DNA from: Robiginitomaculum sp.
Lineage (GTDB): Bacteria > Pseudomonadota > Alphaproteobacteria > Caulobacterales > Maricaulaceae
NCBI GenBank assembly: GCA_002733485.1
Contig: NVVU01000007.1
Coordinates: forward strand, 52,427 to 60,784
Direction of reading: 5' to 3'
Length of the DNA stretch: 8,358 nt
Shown: piece by piece, positions 5,736-8,358 of the stretch
Numbering within the stretch: the stretch's first letter is position 1
How the letters are laid out: the number at the start of each line of letters is the position of its first letter
Program-made: the position numbers and the translations under genes
The notes under the pieces: model-generated
What the model was told of the DNA's origin: nothing
Seen by the model: the letters and a program-made list of their open reading frames with translations, nothing else
Database searches by the model: none

Positions 5736-6284
5736 ATGCTAGTTCAAGCAGGTATTGTAGGGGTGTTTAATTCACAAATGGCTATTATTGCAATTCCGGT
5801 GGCGGGGGGGGTAATTGGCGCACTTTATCAAAGTTGGCGTGTAGTCGTGAATTATAAAAGTGAAGTCATGCGGAAAATGAAAGAATACACCCTGGAATAT
5901 TCCCTGACCAAAGACACGGCACATATAGATGCGCGCACTCATCTTGCGCATATTTTTGAACCTGCAACCCGGTCGGCAAGACGCCTTAGTCTTGAGCAGA
6001 TTAATGAGAAAATAGACAATGACTCCAGCGTGCAGAGCAAGATCAGGCTATTGTTTAATCACTGGGAAAACATGTCTCTGGCAATCCATCATAAAATTGC
6101 TCACGAGGAAACAGCTTTTGAAATGGTATCTGCCAGGCTTGTTAATACTGTTTATCAGTACGGTGCCTATATCGAAAATGTGCAATCTACTAATCCACGA
6201 TCATACAGGCATCTGGTCCGCCTGGCAAAAAGCTGGAATAAACGTGTTGGCAAGCACAAGCCTTTGTTTAAAAGTCATATTTAA
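5736..6284 (+). CDS. Membrane-anchored DUF4760-like protein of unknown function
   Basis: 182 residues. One N-terminal hydrophobic segment (about 6-32) is followed by a basic, helical cytoplasmic part. The block SKIRLLFNHWENMSLAIHH (100-118) continuing with KIAHEETAFEMV resembles the DUF4760 pattern (a short helix, N-x-W-E, then a conserved hydrophobic helix), but I cannot run a profile, so this is tentative; the function of that family is unknown. The start is well supported by GGGAGG four bases upstream. The gene is AT-richer than its neighbours (about 43% GC over three hand-counted lines against about 55% in the desaturase gene), which suggests foreign origin. A run of eight G (5804-5811) covers codons 23-26. 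It stands alone between the divergent tRNA gene and the desaturase gene. Confidence 0.7.
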   Translation: MLVQAGIVGVFNSQMAIIAIPVAGGVIGALYQSWRVVVNYKSEVMRKMKEYTLEYSLTKDTAHIDARTHLAHIFEPATRSARRLSLEQINEKIDNDSSVQSKIRLLFNHWENMSLAIHHKIAHEETAFEMVSARLVNTVYQYGAYIENVQSTNPRSYRHLVRLAKSWNKRVGKHKPLFKSHI

Positions 6285-6292
6285 TATGACTT
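6272..6292. repeat. 21-base perfect palindrome across the stop codon
   Basis: AAGTCATAT (6272-6280) and ATATGACTT (6284-6292) are exact inverted repeats around TTA; the TAA stop (6282-6284) lies in the loop. It could be a weak terminator or mRNA-end stem (9 pairs, AT-rich, no T-run after it), or a protein-binding site. Confidence 0.6.
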
Positions 6293-6491
6293 GGAGCCAA
6301 TAAAACGAGCACATGGAGCGACCCGAAACGCTGATGGGCCCAATGCGCTCTTGTGCCTGCCCATGCGGCCATAACAAAAAAATGCGGTTGCGCATGTGTG
6401 TGCAGAAAAGCCAAAGCGGTTGCGATATTTATCAACTGCTATATTGGTTTTAATCAGAGTACACCGATCACAACAAGAGGCTCGTATTTGT
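6285..6491 (+). promoter_or_regulatory. Desaturase upstream region with GCGGTTGCG direct repeats
   Basis: No gene is supported here, although the desaturase frame stays open back to a GTG at 6396. GCGGTTGCG occurs twice (6384-6392 and 6416-6424), 32 bases apart. TTGCGA (6420-6425) and TATATT (6440-6445) resemble promoter boxes, but the 14-base spacing is short. AGAGG (6476-6480) before the ATG at 6492 is the probable ribosome binding site. Promoter placement is uncertain. Confidence 0.35.
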
Positions 6492-7523
6492 ATGAGTTCT
6501 GAGCGCCAAGAGGCCCAGCCCGCCCCTACTATCATTTCAGCACGGGAATGGTTGCCCATTTTAGGCCGGTATTGGGAGCCAAGCGCACTTCGCTCAACCC
6601 TCGAACTGATTATCACCGGCGCACCCTTTGTTGTGCTTTGGGCGGCGGCCTGGTGGGCCTTGTCGATCAGCTATTGGTTGTCTCTGGCGATCAGCATTCC
6701 TGCCGGTGCCTTTATGGTGCGTTTGTTTCTGATCCAGCATGATTGTGGTCACGGCGCATTTTTCAAAAAGAAAATCTTTAATGACTGGATCGGACGGATA
6801 TTGGGGGTGTTTACGCTGACCCCGTATTACGTCTGGCGTCGTGCCCATGCCATACACCATGCGACTTCGGGCAATCTGGACCGGCGCGGCTATGGCGATA
6901 TTGATACCCTAACGGTGCAGGAATATCAGGACCTGTCGCGCATGGGCCGCCTTAGCTATCGCCTTTATCGTCACCCTCTGGTGCTTTTTGGGTTTGGCCC
7001 GGCTTATAATTTTTTACTGCGCCAGCGTCTTCCTTTGGGCTTTATGCGGGCCGGGTGGCGCTATTGGCTGAGCGCCATGGGTACCAATGCGGTGATGATC
7101 TCACTGGCCATTCTGGTAATTTATTTTATCGGCATTGGGCCGTTTTTGCTGGTGCATTTGCCCATCGCCATTGTGGCGGCCTCAATCGGGGTCTGGCTGT
7201 TTTATGTCCAGCACCAGTTTGAAGGTACGTTCTGGGCCAGAGGCGAGGACTGGAAAGTGCAGGATGCGGCGCTATATGGCAGTTCGCATTATGATCTGCC
7301 GGGGGTGTTGCGCTGGTTTACCGCCAATATCGGTGTGCACCACGTGCACCATTTATGCAGCCGTATCCCCTATTACCGCCTGCAAAACGTATTACATGAT
7401 CATCCGGAACTGGCGACGTTAAAACGCGTGACCCTATGGCAGAGCTTTGGCTGTGTTCGTCTTGGCCTGTGGGATGAAAAGGCCAAAAAAATGGTCTCAT
7501 TCGCCGAAGCCCGGGCGCTATAG
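6492..7523 (+). CDS. Membrane fatty acid desaturase (acyl-lipid, delta-12-like)
   Basis: 343 residues with all three histidine boxes of membrane di-iron desaturases: HDCGH (83-87), HAIHH (119-123) and HHVHH (283-287), plus VQHQFEGTFW (239-248), which is typical of the bacterial delta-12/omega-6-like group. Hydrophobic membrane segments lie at about 38-58, 62-82, 103-113, 197-218 and 221-240. The family inserts a cis double bond into membrane lipid acyl chains using O2 and an electron donor (ferredoxin or cytochrome), usually to adjust fluidity. Regiospecificity cannot be read from the sequence. I chose the ATG at 6492 because MSSERQ... precedes the conserved region sensibly and AGAGG lies upstream; the 32 extra codons back to a GTG at 6396 look like leader DNA. 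It ends 3 bases before the opposing queD stop. Whether fdxA supplies electrons is speculation. Confidence 0.92.
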   Translation: MSSERQEAQPAPTIISAREWLPILGRYWEPSALRSTLELIITGAPFVVLWAAAWWALSISYWLSLAISIPAGAFMVRLFLIQHDCGHGAFFKKKIFNDWIGRILGVFTLTPYYVWRRAHAIHHATSGNLDRRGYGDIDTLTVQEYQDLSRMGRLSYRLYRHPLVLFGFGPAYNFLLRQRLPLGFMRAGWRYWLSAMGTNAVMISLAILVIYFIGIGPFLLVHLPIAIVAASIGVWLFYVQHQFEGTFWARGEDWKVQDAALYGSSHYDLPGVLRWFTANIGVHHVHHLCSRIPYYRLQNVLHDHPELATLKRVTLWQSFGCVRLGLWDEKAKKMVSFAEARAL

Positions 7524-7526
7524 AAA

Positions 7527-7901
7527 CTAGCTCAGGTTCAACGTACAGCTTTCATTTAACGAGGGTCGCGAAACCTCGACCGCGCTCAGGCCCGGCAGGG
7601 CGGGTTGTGCTTTGGCAGCAATCCAGGCGCACAACCGCTCCAGTGATGGTTTTTGCAAACCCTCAATATCGTTCAGGCAGGCATGGTCTAGCGTAGAGCG
7701 GACCATATCCAGCGCGGCTTTGAGATTGGCCAGATCCTCGACCCAGCCATTGGGGCCGTCGGGCACGCCGGTTACGGTCAGTTTCACCAAAAAAGAATGG
7801 CCGTGCATATGGGTATAGCCCTGCCCGTCCTTGCATTCGGCCAAATGATGCGCGGCCTCAAACCAGGCGGCGCGGCTGATGCTGGCCGGGCGGCGCTTCA
7901 T
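7527..7901 (-). CDS. queD: QueD-type 6-carboxy-tetrahydropterin synthase homologue (catalytic Cys replaced)
   Basis: From the ATG at 7901 the protein has 124 residues (E. coli QueD about 120). QueD converts dihydroneopterin triphosphate to 6-carboxy-tetrahydropterin in queuosine synthesis. Zinc ligands are present: FEAAHHL (His18), then HGH (His33, His35). DHACLND (Asp72, His73) and the late Glu117 in NESCTL also match. But the catalytic cysteine of CxxxHGH is Tyr29 here (YTHMHGH); a cysteine six residues earlier (Cys23) is unlikely to substitute directly. Such Cys-less variants exist in COG0720 and may have altered activity. An upstream ATG at 7934 would add 11 residues and overlap queE by 19 bases; I prefer 7901 because length fits the family and GGAAGAG sits right before it, but either is possible. 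It is in an operon with queE. Confidence 0.85.
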   Translation of the reverse strand: MKRRPASISRAAWFEAAHHLAECKDGQGYTHMHGHSFLVKLTVTGVPDGPNGWVEDLANLKAALDMVRSTLDHACLNDIEGLQKPSLERLCAWIAAKAQPALPGLSAVEVSRPSLNESCTLNLS

Positions 7902-7915
7902 CTCTTCCAGCGTAT

Positions 7916-8358
7916 TTAAGAAATTCCGATCCATTTGTGCGTCTGCAAGCTAAGACCCCAACGGGGGTGTGAAAGACAATACTCTACGGCGCTGCGCGTA
8001 TATTCCACCAATGCCGGTCCGTCCATGGGCTGCAACACAAAACGGGTGAAATCCAAATTCTCAAAATCTGTCGGGTCATGCTCCGGCTGCGGATAAACCA
8101 GCTTTAACTCATCACCGCTTTTCTGCACCAGTACCGTGCCGGCTTTGGGGCTGACGCACAGCCAGTCTATGCCCGCGGGCGCGGCAATGGTGCCATTGGT
8201 TTCCACGGCAATTTCAAATCCAACCTTGTGCAGGGCCGCGATCAATGGCGTATCCAATTGCAATAATGGCTCTCCCCCGGTGCAGACCACATAGGGCTTG
8301 CCGCCGCCGGGCCAGAGTTTCCATGCGGCAGCGGCCAGATCGGCAGGGCCGGTAAACT
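7916..8358 (-). CDS. queE: 7-carboxy-7-deazaguanine synthase QueE, C-terminal part
   Basis: 146 C-terminal residues are visible; the start lies beyond the right edge. QueE is a radical-SAM enzyme turning 6-carboxy-tetrahydropterin into 7-carboxy-7-deazaguanine, the step after QueD. Seen here: PYVVCTGGEPLLQ, with the GGEP motif of radical-SAM enzymes that contacts SAM, then VETNGT, WLCVSPKAG, DELKLVYPQ, VLQPMDG and LSLQTHKWIGI, all characteristic of alphaproteobacterial QueE. The CxxxCxxC iron-sulfur cluster motif should lie in the missing N-terminal part. The stop (7918-7916) is 14 bases before the preferred queD ATG, or overlaps the alternative one, so the two are co-transcribed and encode consecutive steps. 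queC is not in the window. Confidence 0.93.
   Translation of the reverse strand, partial: FTGPADLAAAAWKLWPGGGKPYVVCTGGEPLLQLDTPLIAALHKVGFEIAVETNGTIAAPAGIDWLCVSPKAGTVLVQKSGDELKLVYPQPEHDPTDFENLDFTRFVLQPMDGPALVEYTRSAVEYCLSHPRWGLSLQTHKWIGIS

Noticed and set aside
6396..6491. N-terminal extension of the desaturase from a GTG at 6396.
   Set aside because: The 32 extra residues do not resemble the family, and a better start with a ribosome binding site is at 6492.
1..8358. CRISPR arrays, insertion sequences, prophage genes.
   Set aside because: No regularly spaced repeats, no transposase or integrase reading frame and no phage structural gene were seen.

Overview
The window looks like chromosomal DNA of an alphaproteobacterium, probably free-living and aerobic; I cannot name the order. 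The evidence is a FdxA-type seven-iron ferredoxin followed by a CarD/CdnL regulator, a QueE/QueD pair of alphaproteobacterial type, a three-histidine-box membrane desaturase, and moderate GC (about 55% in a hand-counted line of the desaturase gene). There is no CRISPR array, transposase, integrase or phage structural gene.

Layout. Left edge, minus strand: the 5' 241 codons of a class II aldolase/adducin family protein (1-723). A divergent AT-rich gap (724-845) separates it from a plus-strand group: a TerB-like protein (846-1304), ferredoxin fdxA (1359-1700), then a hairpin and promoter, a 170-base leader with two further hairpins, and a CarD/CdnL-type RNA polymerase-binding regulator (1942-2472). 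A 16-pair hairpin (2488-2523) ends this group and also the minus-strand block that meets it. Read in its own direction that block is tRNA-Arg(CCT) (5526-5450), a PhnA/YjdM-like zinc-ribbon protein (5350-5012), an AraC regulator joined to it by a TAATG overlap (5012-4209), a CPBP intramembrane protease (4143-3394) and an exported SNase-fold protein whose active site looks dismantled (3330-2527).

Right of the tRNA lies a lower-GC stretch with one plus-strand membrane-anchored protein resembling DUF4760 (5736-6284), which contains a run of eight G. A membrane fatty-acid desaturase (6492-7523) follows. It meets, with only 3 bases between stop codons, a minus-strand queuosine-precursor pair: queE (3' part, running off the right edge) and queD (7527-7901 or 7934).

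Functionally the window is a mosaic of small units: transcription control (carD, araC), redox (fdxA), membrane lipid modification (desaturase), 7-deazaguanine synthesis for tRNA modification (queE, queD) and several accessory proteins. I see no clear new multi-gene system. The best leads are two enzymes with altered catalytic residues (the SNase-like protein and QueD), the coupled phnA-araC pair, the hairpin/promoter overlap in front of carD, and the G8 tract in the DUF4760-like gene.
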